A stretch of 64,000 nucleotides of DNA, from NCBI GenBank assembly GCA_002633005.1, contig NMRA01000105.1, positions 933,162 through 997,161 on the forward strand, in the 5' to 3' direction. This document shows, one piece after another, positions 39,501 through 53,800 of the stretch (positions are counted from its first letter, which is position 1; every line of letters begins with the position of its first letter). The translations under genes were made by a program, and so were the position numbers. The DNA is from Phoronis australis (lineage: Eukaryota; Phoronida; Phoronidae). The notes beneath the pieces are model-generated. The model had not been told where the DNA came from and did no database searches. It was given only the letters and a program-made list of their open reading frames with translations.

Positions 39501-42500
39501 TCACTAATTTTTTGAGGGTAAGTCACCTGAGGCTCAGGTTAACTGACTTTGGTCAGACGTGTATCAGTGGTTATACAAATCATTTCATAAAAATCCAACC
39601 AAGTATTAGGGGAATATGATTCTGAACGTCTTAGTTTTAACTGACTTACAAAACTGCCATCAAAAAGAGTCAACGTAGCTGGATATTTTGATTTTAAAAG
39701 TATAACAAGCTTGTATTCCTTAACAAAAAGGGCCTGGGATCAGGGTCTAATCCTTGCACTCAAAACCGAACTCAAAATTAGTTTTGACAGATTCCATTCT
39801 ACTCAAGATAAGTGTCCATTATTCTGTACTTGAGTAAATTTTGTATGTGAGTTTCCAGTCCATGTTCACACTTAATGACGCTTATATTCAAACTGCAAAC
39901 TCAAAATTTCAAGAAGAATCTCACCGCATTAATGCTGGGGTCATCCAGTGCAAAGTAGGATTACACAGTTATAGTCATGATGTACACTGGTGTAGAATAA
40001 TAGAAACCTGCTTTGAGTTCTCACACAAGTAGAATGACAGGAATTGTTGAACATAATTTTGAGTTCTAATTCGAGTATAAAGATTAGACCCCAGATCATG
40101 AAAGTATTTTGTAACTAAAAGTGGGCAATTGATTTTTAAATTACTAAATGGACAATCTCAATTTGGTAGACAGTTTTCTTAGTACTAAGATTTAATCTTA
40201 CAACCTATCTTCATGTGTTTGCTTTCCTGTTGAATCACATAATCACTTTGTAATCAATATTCCTGAAATTCAATTCTCCACATAATTAGTCTAAAATAAC
40301 TTCAGAACCATGTCAAGTTTTATTTTTTCGTGACCGACACCATCATGATAACTGTAACGAAATCTTTGAAATATGTTTTTTTCTCTCATTTCATTGGCAA
40401 CTAGTGACAGTGGAGTGATCAACAGAACTTGAATGCGATCTGCACTCAGACAAAATGCGTGAACAAATTGTGTATAAACAGTGAAACCCAAGAAGATAGC
40501 AGAAAAAACAATCGCCATTAACCTATATCAAGGAGGAGCCAAGACACCATTAAGATTAAGTGTAGGTTATCATTTGATTAAAAAAGTGATTTATTATCAA
40601 AATCTGAAAGATCTTACATTTTAGTACATATCAGGATACAAGTCATTACAAACAAAAAACAAAATGCAATTGCATTGTGTAGGAGTGTCATAAACCAGGA
40701 AGTCAGTCCATTCAAAAACAATCACTGTAATGTAGTCTTCGAAAGATTCTAACAATGGTAAATTTGATTATCGCAAAACCATCTTTGAGGCACAAACGTA
40801 CAGACATTCCTTTGCAGCTAACACAACCAAAAAATGATAAGGACATTATTAAGACAATGCAAAAGTGCTTTGTGTTTGATAGTTGGATCGAGTAGTTCTT
40901 GTCCAAATGAAATGTGAAAAAAGGCTGGCATGCATTCAGTTTTCAAATTCTAGCATTTGAATCGACAGCAAACAAAAGCAGCAAAATCTAAAAACTAGAA
41001 AAAAGTACAAATTGTAATTCTGCTAAATCCAAAATAATGCAGTTATTAAGCGAACAATACATCACTGTCAAATACGAACAAGTGAAGAGCTCAGCATGCA
41101 CTGAATGAGAACGACAGAGAGCGATTACATGAGAAAATATTGCCAATCAGAAACTCAAGATGAAGGTTACGTTAGTAACCATGGGTGATGTGTAGTATAA
41201 ATAATGTGATTTTATTTTTAAGTTGACTCTATGGCAATATGGACAATGTGTTTTGGTCACTACAGCACAATGGGAGACTTTCAAATAGCAACTTGGTAAC
41301 TGGTCATGTGGAACCGGATATCAGTGCCCTCTAGAGGATGAGGAGGCATTCTATATTTTCGTTTAAAACACGTTCCGTGTAACCACATACACTGTAAAAG
41401 AGTGTTTACACAAAGTCAAACTGTTCCCCTATGGCACCCCCTGCTTTTACAAAGTAACTCCTGGTTCAGCTAGGTAGTGATATGAGTTACCGATCACACG
41501 TGATTGACCCCTATTGCGTCCGTAAAGTCTGCCGTTAATCAAGCCTGACCCAAGCTACTCTGCTTGCATGGCTACATAAGAAGACCCTTACCATCTAAAA
41601 GATGAGATATTATGAAGGGATAGGATGGACTTAGTGATGTTTCATACTATTCAAGCTGCAGAATTTGCAACAACAACAACAACAATCAAGACTTAATTAA
41701 AAGTGCGAGAAGTGAACACCCGTCTCACAAACATTTTAGCTCCCAAAGTGAATGCTATTTGTTTTGAGTAACGACAAGTCAGTTTTAACAGGAGGGGTAA
41801 ACAAAAATGTCACTGAGGGGGTGCCAGAGTAGTTAAACACGTTCGAAAATCAAGGTCACCCTCGGTCTTCTCATAAGAAACACATCTCCAAATTTTAATA
41901 ATGATCCTTCAAGCGGATAGGTGGATGGAGAGGGTGATGTCAAAAACGTACTCAAAAATTTTTCAAATGGCCATGGGTTGGCACAGAATACGTCAAATTT
42001 GCCCGGAAATGAGAAAGTGTCATTGTCTACTTAATAGAAACCTATTTGCAAAACTTCGTGACAATAGAAACAGGCACGATATATTGAATCTATCTGAAAA
42101 CGGGAACCTGTTGACTCGAGACTTTCATTGAAACCTATTTACTATGTTTCATAAAAATCTGTCAAGGAGTTTCAAAGATACAGAGGGCAACAGCAGTAGA
42201 TGGATCCATCCAAATGTCGTCATTGTCTGTTGTCAACTTCATATAAATACACTTGTCAAATTAAATAAAGATCCTGCAGAGGGGTTGAAAAATAGAGCCA
42301 CAGACAAGAAATGCCACTAGGAGGCACCACAGTAGTCAAAGTCATCGAAAAGTCATCGTAAGCCACCCACTTCACAGTAGGAACATACATGCCAATTTTC
42401 ACAATCATCCAAAGAGTAATTTGGTTGATAGATGGGCAGACGTCAAAAAACAGTAAAAAAATGGCCACTAGGTGGCACACAAAACTTTGAATCCATCCGA

Positions 42501-45500
42501 AAATAAGGAGGTAAAGTCATCTAAGTAATACATGCCTATTTGCCAAATTTTATGAAAATCCACTGAGGACCTTTGAAGCTACAGAGGTGAACATAAAAAA
42601 AATAAAATTGCCACTAGGGGGCACACCAGTAGTCGGATCCATCCAAAAGTTAACTCATGCCATCTCATCCATGAAAGAAACATATGCGAAAAATTTTATG
42701 AACATAAATCAAAGTGTTTATGACTCGGAGATAGAGCAGCGGATGCCAGACAGAGAGACGGGGATGCCAGCATAATGTGCCCACATAATATTATTTAAAA
42801 ATCCACTCTTTACTGAGAATAAGATTTGAAATTATTGTTTTGGCTAAACATCATTTTATCATGATTGTACTAACTTATGTGAAAAAATGATACCAGACAT
42901 TCATGCGAGTGAATCAATCATTCGCGTAAACTCCCATCACCAACTTTTGAAAAATCTTAATTTTCAAGTTTCCCGGTTTGAGCTTCCTGGTTATTAGCAC
43001 GGGCGAGTATGGCAATTTGTAAACAATCCATCTCACCCATACACTGTAGGGTAAAATCTGACCAATTCAAGAAATGTAACATGGCGGACAATTGAAATTT
43101 AGCTTCAACATATTTTACAAAGTTGCAACACCAAGTAATGTTCTGCCATGCTAAGTTCTTTGCGACACCAAACAACAGAAAATGTATTGAAAAAGTTTGT
43201 CCATTCACAACGTGGCAACGTTAAATGGCTGTGAAAAATGAAAAGGGGCATATTTGTCTGAAATTGCTAACACCTTAACTTATAAAATATCATGGCACAG
43301 CCATAAGCATTTTATTTTTTCACAATTCAACAATAAAACAATAGCCATTCCAATACAGCATTTAAATCTAATGACCATTTAATGAGCCCCCCCCCAGTAA
43401 TAATCAATTATACACAACATTTCCTCATTTAGCCAATGCGTTAACGTCACACACACACAGGTGTCAACAGCTGATAATAGCAGATGTCATAATGAATGAC
43501 CAGAGGCACTCACCGATGTTGAATTCACTGAGCCGTTGAGTCACATTCTCAATGTCTGTATTGCTGGTTACTAGTTCATCCAGCTCAGCCAACAGGTCGC
43601 TGTCAGAGACATCTAGTGCTGGATCTGAGATACTCGTCGACAGTACCTGAGTTATATCAGCTTGATTCTCCAGAACCTGGAAATTTACGACCCTGACTGA
43701 ATACTACGTACATTCTTAGAAACATGACCCAGGAATAAAGAACCAGACCAGCCAAATTTTTATGTGCCTATAAAAATGCCTACCGTTTAATTATTTATTT
43801 ATTGTAACATTTAAAGTAAAGATGACATCTTCAGTGTCAGCACTGCTGCCACTTATACTTGAGAAATTGATCTCAAATCGTTCCTCAGTCGAATTCAAGA
43901 TACATGTAATTTCAGAGCTTTGAAAGACCTGGCAGTACATGGGTGCTAGAGAATAGATGATACATGTTCGTTTGTCACACACGTCATTTTATTCCGCAAG
44001 CATGGTCTTAAAAATCAACAAACTGTCAGTTCTTTGTAAACCTAGAACTCACTTGTCATCTGATTAAGGAACAAGTTAAGGTCAATTCCAAAGCACAAGT
44101 TTGCCTCTTGGACGGAATGTGGGTTTAATGCGGTAATAATTAATAAAAACCAATAAAGGGACTACTTGCAAACTACTCTCTGTTTGCCAGTGTGGTGAAT
44201 GTAATCTACATGTATTAAGACAGTGTTAATAAGAGAAACGATATCATAAATAACTCAAACAGTACTTGTTTAAAGTTTTACAAAGTTTGATTAGCATTGT
44301 GTTGTTACGACACCCACTCACTAAAGATAACTGTGCATCACTAGCCGACAGATGTGAACAGAAAGGGCGAGCAAAAAGGTTTTCCATGGTGATGGCAATA
44401 AAGGGTATAAAATAACTCCATTATTGGAAGATTTCCACAATGACAATAAAGACAATGAACTCAGCCGCCACCAACAGCATTCAGATGGTTTGACCAATAC
44501 GCGAATTTCCAGCAAATTTCCGAATCTGCTGATTGCACTTAAATCAGAGTTTTAACTATGTATGGAAATAATTGAATAAATTAATTAACTCCAGCATTTT
44601 GACATAGACGAGCATGCAAGTTCTGATTTAAGTAAGACATGGAGAGGTCCAGTCGTCAGAAGAAAGCAGCGTAAAACTAAAATGAAGGTGGGAATGAATT
44701 TTGCCAAAATCACGAGAATATAGAGAACTGCTACGAGCCATTAAGAACCATTCTACATCCAACTCTTTAGTATTGAGACTCTGGTGTACAAGAAACGCTA
44801 TTACACAATACTGAAAAACATTCATCAGGGTTTATCAATGACCAAACATTCAAACATCGAAAGGCTTTCACTTGAGTTGGTCTGGCCGAAAGTATGGGGA
44901 ACCTGTGGCACACTATCAAACTATGTGCCTATAGACAAATCGATAGCACCTCAATCACTGTACTGTGGCAGTGACACCTGTGATGGCTAAAAAAGCTCTA
45001 CAGTTGACTGGAACACACAGGGTTTTGCACACACGTGTAATTGGCAGTAATAGTGATGTACAGGGAGAGGTTAGAATTTTAAATACATTGTGCAAATGGC
45101 AGAACCAAACTGGAAATCGCGTGACTATCATTTGCTTTGTTTGTGCGTATGGTTTTTAGCATGATGCAAATTTACAACTGCGCAGAAGTTCACAAACTTA
45201 GTTATTGAAAGTTTCATTCAACACACAACTTATTCCAGCTTAATCGCCAGTTTTTCACTGATATTCTGACCGTATATAACCTGTAATCAGACGTCGCACC
45301 AGTTGTCCTAAAGACATTATGGCAACAATGCAAATGGTGCTAAAACAACAATGTATTTTACTGCTACATATTTACATGGTACTTCGGTCACTAGCCATCT
45401 AAATTGTGACTCCAGATTATACACAGGCAGAGTGACAAAAACAAGAAATTATACTGGAAAAATCAACGTGAAGTTGTGCGCTTAACGAGACTTAAATGAA

Positions 45501-48500
45501 GCAGAATGGTCAATATAATTTTTTGTAATAAAGCAATTTGAAGGCTACCAGCTGATGAAATCCATCAAGTTTACTAACTTGATGTAATATGCATTGATCT
45601 CACCTCCTGTACAGCATCAAGCGTCTGCTCCACTCTGTCAAGGTCAAGGCCGTCTTTGACATTCTGCTTCATTGCAGCTGTACCTGCCTCATAAGCGTCC
45701 AAAATCTAAAGACAAAAATAATCTTTTTTACAGAAGTTCTCAAATGAGTGGTAAAAATTCCAGTCATTCTTCAGCAATGAAAACACTTAGCATTTTGGCC
45801 AGTGATGCTTTCCCAATAGGTCACATTAGCTAGAAGTTTCACAAGGTTCACATAAGTGGTGAAAATGCAAACTCTTTTTCATTGGAGAGCAAGCTGTTGT
45901 TTCAAACAGACAGAACTGCTGGCTGTGAAATCGCTAACACGTAATTTTGTTTCCTCACAACACAAAACGCTTTTACAGAGAAAAGATGTTAAGCCACCTG
46001 TCATCAACTGATTAATGCGATGATAAATAAAGGCGTCTTACAATGTGTGTCCTTTGAAGTTAGTGGTCTGTTTACAAATGAGCTAGTACGAACACAGCAG
46101 TTTTAGTGTGCTTATACCGTCAGCAAAACTATAACCCATTATTTTTGAACTTGAGCCCTCAGCAAAAGCACTATTGGTAAATAAGTGAAGAAAAACTGGC
46201 ATTTGAGCCACTTTGTGAATAGGGGTAATACGCAAATGTTTACTGTTTTGTACCATTGATGTGCAGTGAAGCTGTGCCTGTATGCAAAAGGAACATGGAC
46301 ACAAGGGCGATAAAGCAAAGTTGTTTCTGGTATTCACTCTGACTCATTTCGAAACCTGTGCTAAACAACTAAAAATGTCCACCTCAAGCAATTTCAGCAA
46401 AGGTTTGGTGTTATTTTGGAAAGATGCAAAAAGGTTCGTAAACACGGACAAGCAGGGTATGAATAAAAATGATTTGTGAAGTGGTTAGTGAAAAAAATGA
46501 ATCCCGCATCACTTTGCTCTTCCAGATGTATCATCTTTTTTAACAAGTGAGCGACTAAAAATATCGCACCACCAACTTCGTTTTCAAAAAAGAGAGAAAA
46601 GAGCTAATTGTGTTATTCCTAATAACTATAACAATAAAACTGGTGAGCAACTTTAAAATAGCATTTGAGTGGCAGTATGGATAGCCTGTATTGAAAATAT
46701 TGGCGACATTTTGACTTAAGATTGAAATTAAAAAGTACTAAGAATGAACAAATACAAAGTTAAACATTTTATCCACTGATTATATGTGGAAACAAGAGAA
46801 ATTATATATTAAAGCAACATTTTGTAAATAAATGTAGTTATTTAAGTATCATCAACAAACAAGCGTGCCAAAGACTGCATTAGCGTAGAAGGATGTTTTG
46901 GGGGCTTTAGAGCTGTTTTAGTTCGCATATAGCCATATGGGACTCGTGCAAATTCCACTGTAATAATTAAATGGAAAGGAAATGACAGAATTTCCCTGCA
47001 ACAAGGCAGTTAGCAATCTTGATCATTAACCGAAAGCTGCTCAAGGTAACTATCCGCCAAGTTTAGTGATGACTCATCAGTTTGCTAAAAGCTGTTTTGA
47101 GCATTACTTTTGGCAAATTGAGGACCTGTCACTGATTTCCTACTCACCATTTTCTCTGATTCGGCATCCCTGATTTTCTCCAACAGAGTTGTAAGCACCT
47201 GCAGCGTACACTCCTTCTGATCAACTTTCTTTTCCACGCCCTTTTTCCGACGGAGAGCATTCTTTGCCTACATATTCAATTTAATCATAAAAAATTTAAC
47301 GGGAGGCGGTCTGGTACACGTTGTACCATGGTCTGGTACACGTTGTACCACGGTCTAGTACACGTTGTACCACGGTCTGGTACAAGTTGTACCAGATGTG
47401 TGCAGGCCGCTCATATGGGCCCACAGCACTGATGAACCACAATCATATGATTTATTAATATATCATTAAAACTGAGCTGAGGAGCTAGAGATCTCACTCA
47501 AGGTCTATCAGTGTGCCCGAGTGGGGCTCAAACCCACGACCTTCAGGCCACAATGCAAAACAACATAATATTTTTATAATTTGGCACCAAAACCAAAGCT
47601 CTGTTTCATGAAAGTTGAAGTCTTGAGCTCGATTGTTGGCATTACGTAAACCTCATTGTTCAACAAGTGGAAAGAGACATGTGATGGAATGACAGCCTTG
47701 TTACTGTGGTCTAAATTACATGAAGCAAAGCCCAAGGTACTCAATCAACTCATTACCAATGCAATGATTGCTAAAATGAATGAGCAAGAATGATGCAGGA
47801 TCTGTTTCTTTTTACTCAGAGCGTGGCAACTCACAGCGTTTCAAACTTTGCTTACGAGCCTTTGTGAAACTTTTCAAAAAAAGCACGAGATCTTGACTGA
47901 AATAGATGGGGTGAGGCGGTTTTTAGGCAGTGAGCGCAGGTCCCAAAATGAGTCGGGTAAAACCAGAGCTGTCAGTGCTATTTGGTCTAATCAAATATGG
48001 ATTTTTTAGAATAATTTTTCACTTTCTGGTCATGCACCAACAAAATGGCTGCTGCAGTTGTTGAACAGCACTGGACTTCACATTTTATTAATGACTAGAT
48101 GTAAAAACAACAAAAGCACACAGGACTGTAATTTATCAAACGTTCCCCGTTTAGCAATGTCTCTCGAATGATGAAACTCTTTACGTGTTGGTAAAAATAA
48201 AGGACAGCGGCTCTAATTTACTTTTGGATTAAAGTCGAAATGGATTTGAATCGTAACATTATGCATGGTAATTCTTATAAGTTATTGGTGTCAAAACATA
48301 ATTTCGAAAATTGTTATTTTTTTCAATTTGATAAAAGCTGATTACCTTGCCATAAAAATTAATAACCAAATGTTGTTTCATGACAGAACAGACGATCTAG
48401 CTGACTGAAACTGTCATAAACTTAGCACTGTAGCTGAGAATTTGACAAAATGAAATTTCACTTGTCTGCAATATTGTGAGCTATTGGTTAAAGAATTACC

Positions 48501-50700
48501 ATTAACAATATTCAGTAAAAGAAACTGCCACCACTTTCACTTTTCATGCATGAAATGACAACCCTGTCAACCATACTTTTTGAGCGACATCTAAAGTAAT
48601 AAAAAATTACCAGGGGTCCAGAAATCATTTCTAAGTAGTGAACATGTTAAGACTAGTTTTGGGATGTTAAATGGTCCAACTTAAATCGATTTTTTTATAA
48701 AAGGTGAGCGCATAATATAAAAGTTCTCCTGACTAGTTTGGTACAATGAAAAATTTTACTCAGGCTTGAACCAAATCTGAGAAGTAGACAATATTGGTCA
48801 TCCCAAATTCAAGACTAAAAATCAACAGGTGAAGATAACTCAGCTTGATGTTACACACTATGGGGACTCATGAAAACATTGAATTATTAACTGTCAAGAT
48901 TAGTTACAGTCTTTGCCACAAAAGCAGTGTCCGATATTTGACCATAATGAGAAATATCAAAATCCCTCACCTCCCAACCATCAGAATCAAAACAATTTTA
49001 TTAATCCTTCAAGTTCGCCTTGAATGTCAATGTGCCAAAATATTAGAGACTGACCCAAACTGGAGAAATTTCACCCTAGCTTCAGCAGAACTAAATTATG
49101 TTAATTTTTATGAGGATGAACAGGTTACTGCAAGTGAGTAATACACTTACAGAATGACACAACAAAGATCTAAAATGTTTCTCATAGACGATTGTTCCCT
49201 TCAAATCAATTCGTTAATTAAGAAAATGCAAAATACATTTAAATTCTAAGTGGATTATTTTGTGCTTAACAGTTCACGACAGTGACAGCCGATTTCAAAC
49301 ACTGGACATAAAATCCATTAAAATACTACATATAACTTAAGTAGTTTACTTACAGAATTCCTAAGGCCTTTAGATAGGTAGTACCTGGCATCTTCCAAGC
49401 TTCTGAAAGTAAGCATTTCCAGTAGATATTCAATTTGTTTCCATTAAGTGTCTGATTAGATTCAAAAGATCAAATTTAACGTGACATTACATTCCCAGTG
49501 GAAGAGAAAAATCAGTGAACATTCAAATGCAATCAGTCTGTCTAGTGCTAGAAGCAATTAAATCCAGCCTTTCTGTAATAAAAAAGTTCAAACCAAAAGA
49601 TAGTGTACTTAAAGAATGTAGAATGACACTAAAGCAAAGATGGAAATGTGCAACTAAACTATTCAAAAACAAGTAATGCAAGGAAGTGATTTCATTCGTG
49701 ACTGTAGATCAAACTATATGCCAAAACACCGGTACACAATAACCTTAGACAGGTGCATGTAAATGACCCTTGATTCTCAATTTATACACTTTCAAGGTAT
49801 CTATGCGAGTAGACAGTCTTTGATTAAATCGGATAAAAACTCTGAATTGATACAAACAACGGAAATAATGCAGTAGGTTCCAACAAATGACCAGCGATTC
49901 TAACATTTGACTTGGAGTTTGTATGCACGATTACTTAATACCCTTCATTTTAAGAGCAGGTAGTTGGTGATACTTTTGTTTCATGTAGAGAAACTCAAAA
50001 ACAAAAACGCTCTACTCGCCTAAGTGATGTCTGAGCAACTAACTACTGTATACCTATTCTCAGTAATTGAATGAAAAACAATCAATTACCTGTTAATATC
50101 ATCATATAATTTACTGATTTCAGACTGCAGCAGTAACTGTGTATTTTGCAGTCTGAGGACACCTAACTCGGTCTCTGTTATAGCACCCACCGATTTTTCT
50201 TCTGGATGGGCAAATTTCAAAACCTAAAACAAGAGATCAAATCAAGGTTGCAAAGGACCCTGGAAAAATGTCCAAATTCGACTAACCGCAGAACATCATA
50301 TCACGGAGATGGCAGATTGGAGTCATACAAAACTATGCTAAATGCATGGTTTTCCAAAACACAGTTGGTATTGTTTTTAAACTGAACAACCATTTTTTCA
50401 TGAAGGACTATGTAAAAGAGGTTTATGGTTTTTGTAAAAAACTAAAATCTGCATTAAATGAAAACAAAATGATTACGAAAAATAGAAAACTGTAACAACA
50501 TTTTTAAAACTTCATCTTGATCATTGAATATGAAACAAAATTTGGTCTTGATGTTGATACCAATGTTTTGCTATGATTGCACCTTTCTTTTTTGCAAAAC
50601 TTAACAAAAAATACCATGATCCTGTGAATCAATAACGGCAGGAGATTAATGTAAAGCCAAAAAGCAAATCCTACAAACTTTCTCCTTTCAGAAAAAAAAA

Positions 50701-50739
<39 letters not shown>

Positions 50740-50742
50740 TTA

Positions 50743-50813
<71 letters not shown>

Positions 50814-53800
50814 TTGAGTCAAATTCTACAGTTTTTAAGATATTTGGGTAGATGCGCAGCCTCATCAATAAGGTCACAAATACCCAGTGTTAATGCTTCT
50901 TATTTCTGAGAATAAGAAATAAGTTGACCAATCAGTGCGAACAGGACTTCAGTGTGACAACTCAGTGCGAACGGGACTTCAATATGACCACTCAGTGCGA
51001 ACAAGACTTCAATGTGACAACTCAGCGCGAACAAGATATCAACACAACAGCAGGAATCCCCTGGAAGTCATGATGATATTTGGCAGAGTAAATGACAGCA
51101 CATCAAGTTTTTCATTTTTAATAATTTATTGATATTTAAAACATGTCAAATACATAACATCGTGAAACTCATACCAGAAACCAGCTAAGCATGTATCGGG
51201 GCAATTCAGTCATCTACTAAGCCTGGTCTTAACTTAAATAGACTAATTTGTAAGACCAAGTTGAAACAACTTCGGGCAAGTAATGCCCTTAATTTAAAAA
51301 GTCTTATTTATACAAAATGGGAACAAATAGAAATGTAAAAATAGCATTTAAATTATTTGACTCCATGGTAGCATCTATTCTGTTTTATGATGCAGAATTG
51401 TGGGGTACTATCTACAGGAAGGAAATAGAAAGTGTTCAGCTTGCATTTTGTAAATGGTTATTACGTACAGGCACGACAACCTATGTTATTGCAAAAGGTG
51501 AAAGTGGACGTTTTGATGTGTGTGTTGTAACATATATGTGCAAACCCATTAAGTACTATTTGAAATTGTTGAAAATGAATGACAATAGGTTGCCAAGACA
51601 ATGTTATATACGATTTGAAAGGTCAAAAGAACTGTACCTTAAAAGTTTGTAAAAAAATGTATTATTCACAACTGGGTTTGGCTGTGTTTGGTTGCAACAA
51701 GGAGTTGGTGAGGAAATGAACTTTTTAATTTCTTTTAAACAGACTTAGGGATATGAATTTTCAATTGTGGTCGTCTTTACTCGCGAATATGAATAAATGT
51801 AATTTTTGCTGTTCAATTAAATCTGAATTAACATGTGAAAAGCATTTAGGTGGAAGCCTGTCTTTAAATCAAATATTTGCAATTGCAAATTTGAGGTGTT
51901 CGACACATCATCTTATGACTGAGCTGGGTAGAAGAAACAAATGTACCTCGACCAGAAAGAACTTGTAAAGCTTGTAACACTGATGAAATTGAAACAGAGA
52001 GATACACTTTTTATTTGATTGTCTTGTCCTAGGAGACCTACGGAAATATCTATTACCACATGTATTGTTAGAAATCGCTCTCAGGTTCAGATAAGAAATA
52101 CAGCACCCTTCATTCAACAAGCAATGGCAATTAGGAGCGAAATTATGAGAACTTGATGAATTGGTGAGAGTATACTGTAAAATGAACCGTGGGCCAATGG
52201 TCCTAAGAGTATTGAAAAAACAGATAAACATCAAAAGGCTGAACTTCTGTCAGAAGGCAGGTGGATTCACATGGGACAAATGGTCAACTTTAAAGTCCTC
52301 GTGAAGTAAATCCCTCCACAATCAGTATAACTAGTGCACGCAAGAGCAAAGTCAATCACACAAATTTGGATTGTGTGATTTTGAAAAATTCTTACTCCTT
52401 AAATGAGCCAAACCAAATGTTCTGGAAAACAAAACCATCTAAAAATAGACTGAGCTACATTTTACTGAATAGTACTTCAAATTTTGAGGCTTAAATTGAA
52501 AATAAATACAAAAAGATCGTGAGATACCACACCTGCTCTCCCTTAGCTGTCTCTGCAAGGATGATTTTTTTCCACTTGACCAGCAACATCAGAATGATGT
52601 CAAAGCTGCGCTCATCATCACAGAATGGCTCAGCCATGGACTTAACGGTCGACTTCAGGAGAACATAATCTGTTGCTGTGTGCTGAACACGTTGCTGTAG
52701 CAATGCAAGTACTTTTCCAGCTTTCTCCTGAAATCAAGGTTGTGATGATCATGTGACAGGGGATGGGATAAACATGATTTTGTGAAAGACTGAAACAAAG
52801 CTCGTCATTTCACATTTATGTTAATTTCAAAACAACTTGTCTCCAGCAACACTACCTGACGTCTCCAGTGACTGTCCAATCCAACTGACAAAAGACAGGT
52901 TAATAAGTACAAGCTCTTAGGACTTCATAAACAATACACACCACGACTTAGTATGTACAGCATAGAATATATTTTAACTGTTGACTTAATTTAGGAAAAA
53001 TTGTGCTCTCTTCGGGATTTAATGTGAACGTGAAGGGAACAAAATGTTCAGCTACAAATTTCCATACAGAATAAACATGACTACTTAAAATTCTTTTGGC
53101 ATAGCTCATGAAAATTTACCTTGTGAACCTTTTCGACCTCCCTGTTCCGGCGGCCATCCACAATAACTTATTGTGATTTTGTATATGTCGGTGATACAGG
53201 AAGGACATTTGGTACGCAAATTGCGGAACATCGCAAGGATCTCGAGCAGGAAAGTGGCAAACATTGCACTTGTAGTAAACGAAGAATGTCTGAGAATACT
53301 GTATAGAAATCAGCTATAGTTACACACCATGCTTTACAAAACTGTCATTTGACCGATTCGCGTAATGTCACCATCCTGAACAATGACAGAATCAGATTTA
53401 TGAGGTGGATTAAAGAATCTAATCAAAAAATGGACAATAGATGTGTGAATAGAGATGTGAGACAATTCCAGCTGGACACAGCTTATAACGCAATCAAACG
53501 GAAGAACCGGATTAACTCCCGCCATTCCGATAGTGACATCACATGCCCAGGTGTTCATCAGAGGATGGCCGCCGGAACAAGGAGGCTGAAAACATTCATG
53601 AGGTAAATTGATGTTGTCTATGCCAAACGAAGTTTTAGTAGTCATAATTTTCAGCTGGGTCACAAAGGGCAGATCAGTTTTTTGTTTAATTTTTGGTGAA
53701 TAACTAAATCAAAGGTAATAATTTTGATTCAGACTATTGTGACGCGACTGAAAAAATGCGACGGGGATGACTAAACTTCTTTCACGTTGACAGTAATGAA

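Larger units (their letters stand above)
33571..43513 (-). other. CHMP7 intron 8 (9.9 kb)
   Basis: The longest CHMP7 intron. It holds both copies of the 145-bp-unit element, a MITE at 39.7 kb, a short family A repeat and a small assembly gap (NNN at 37,941-37,943) within a G run. I see no exon of another gene inside. Confidence 0.7.

Noticed and set aside
50935-51132. Decapeptide-repeat protein (VRTGLQCDNS units)
   Set aside because: It is an artefact of a 30-bp minisatellite whose unit length is a multiple of three.
51908-52234. 108-codon minus-strand ORF
   Set aside because: It is the antisense shadow of the LINE fragment.
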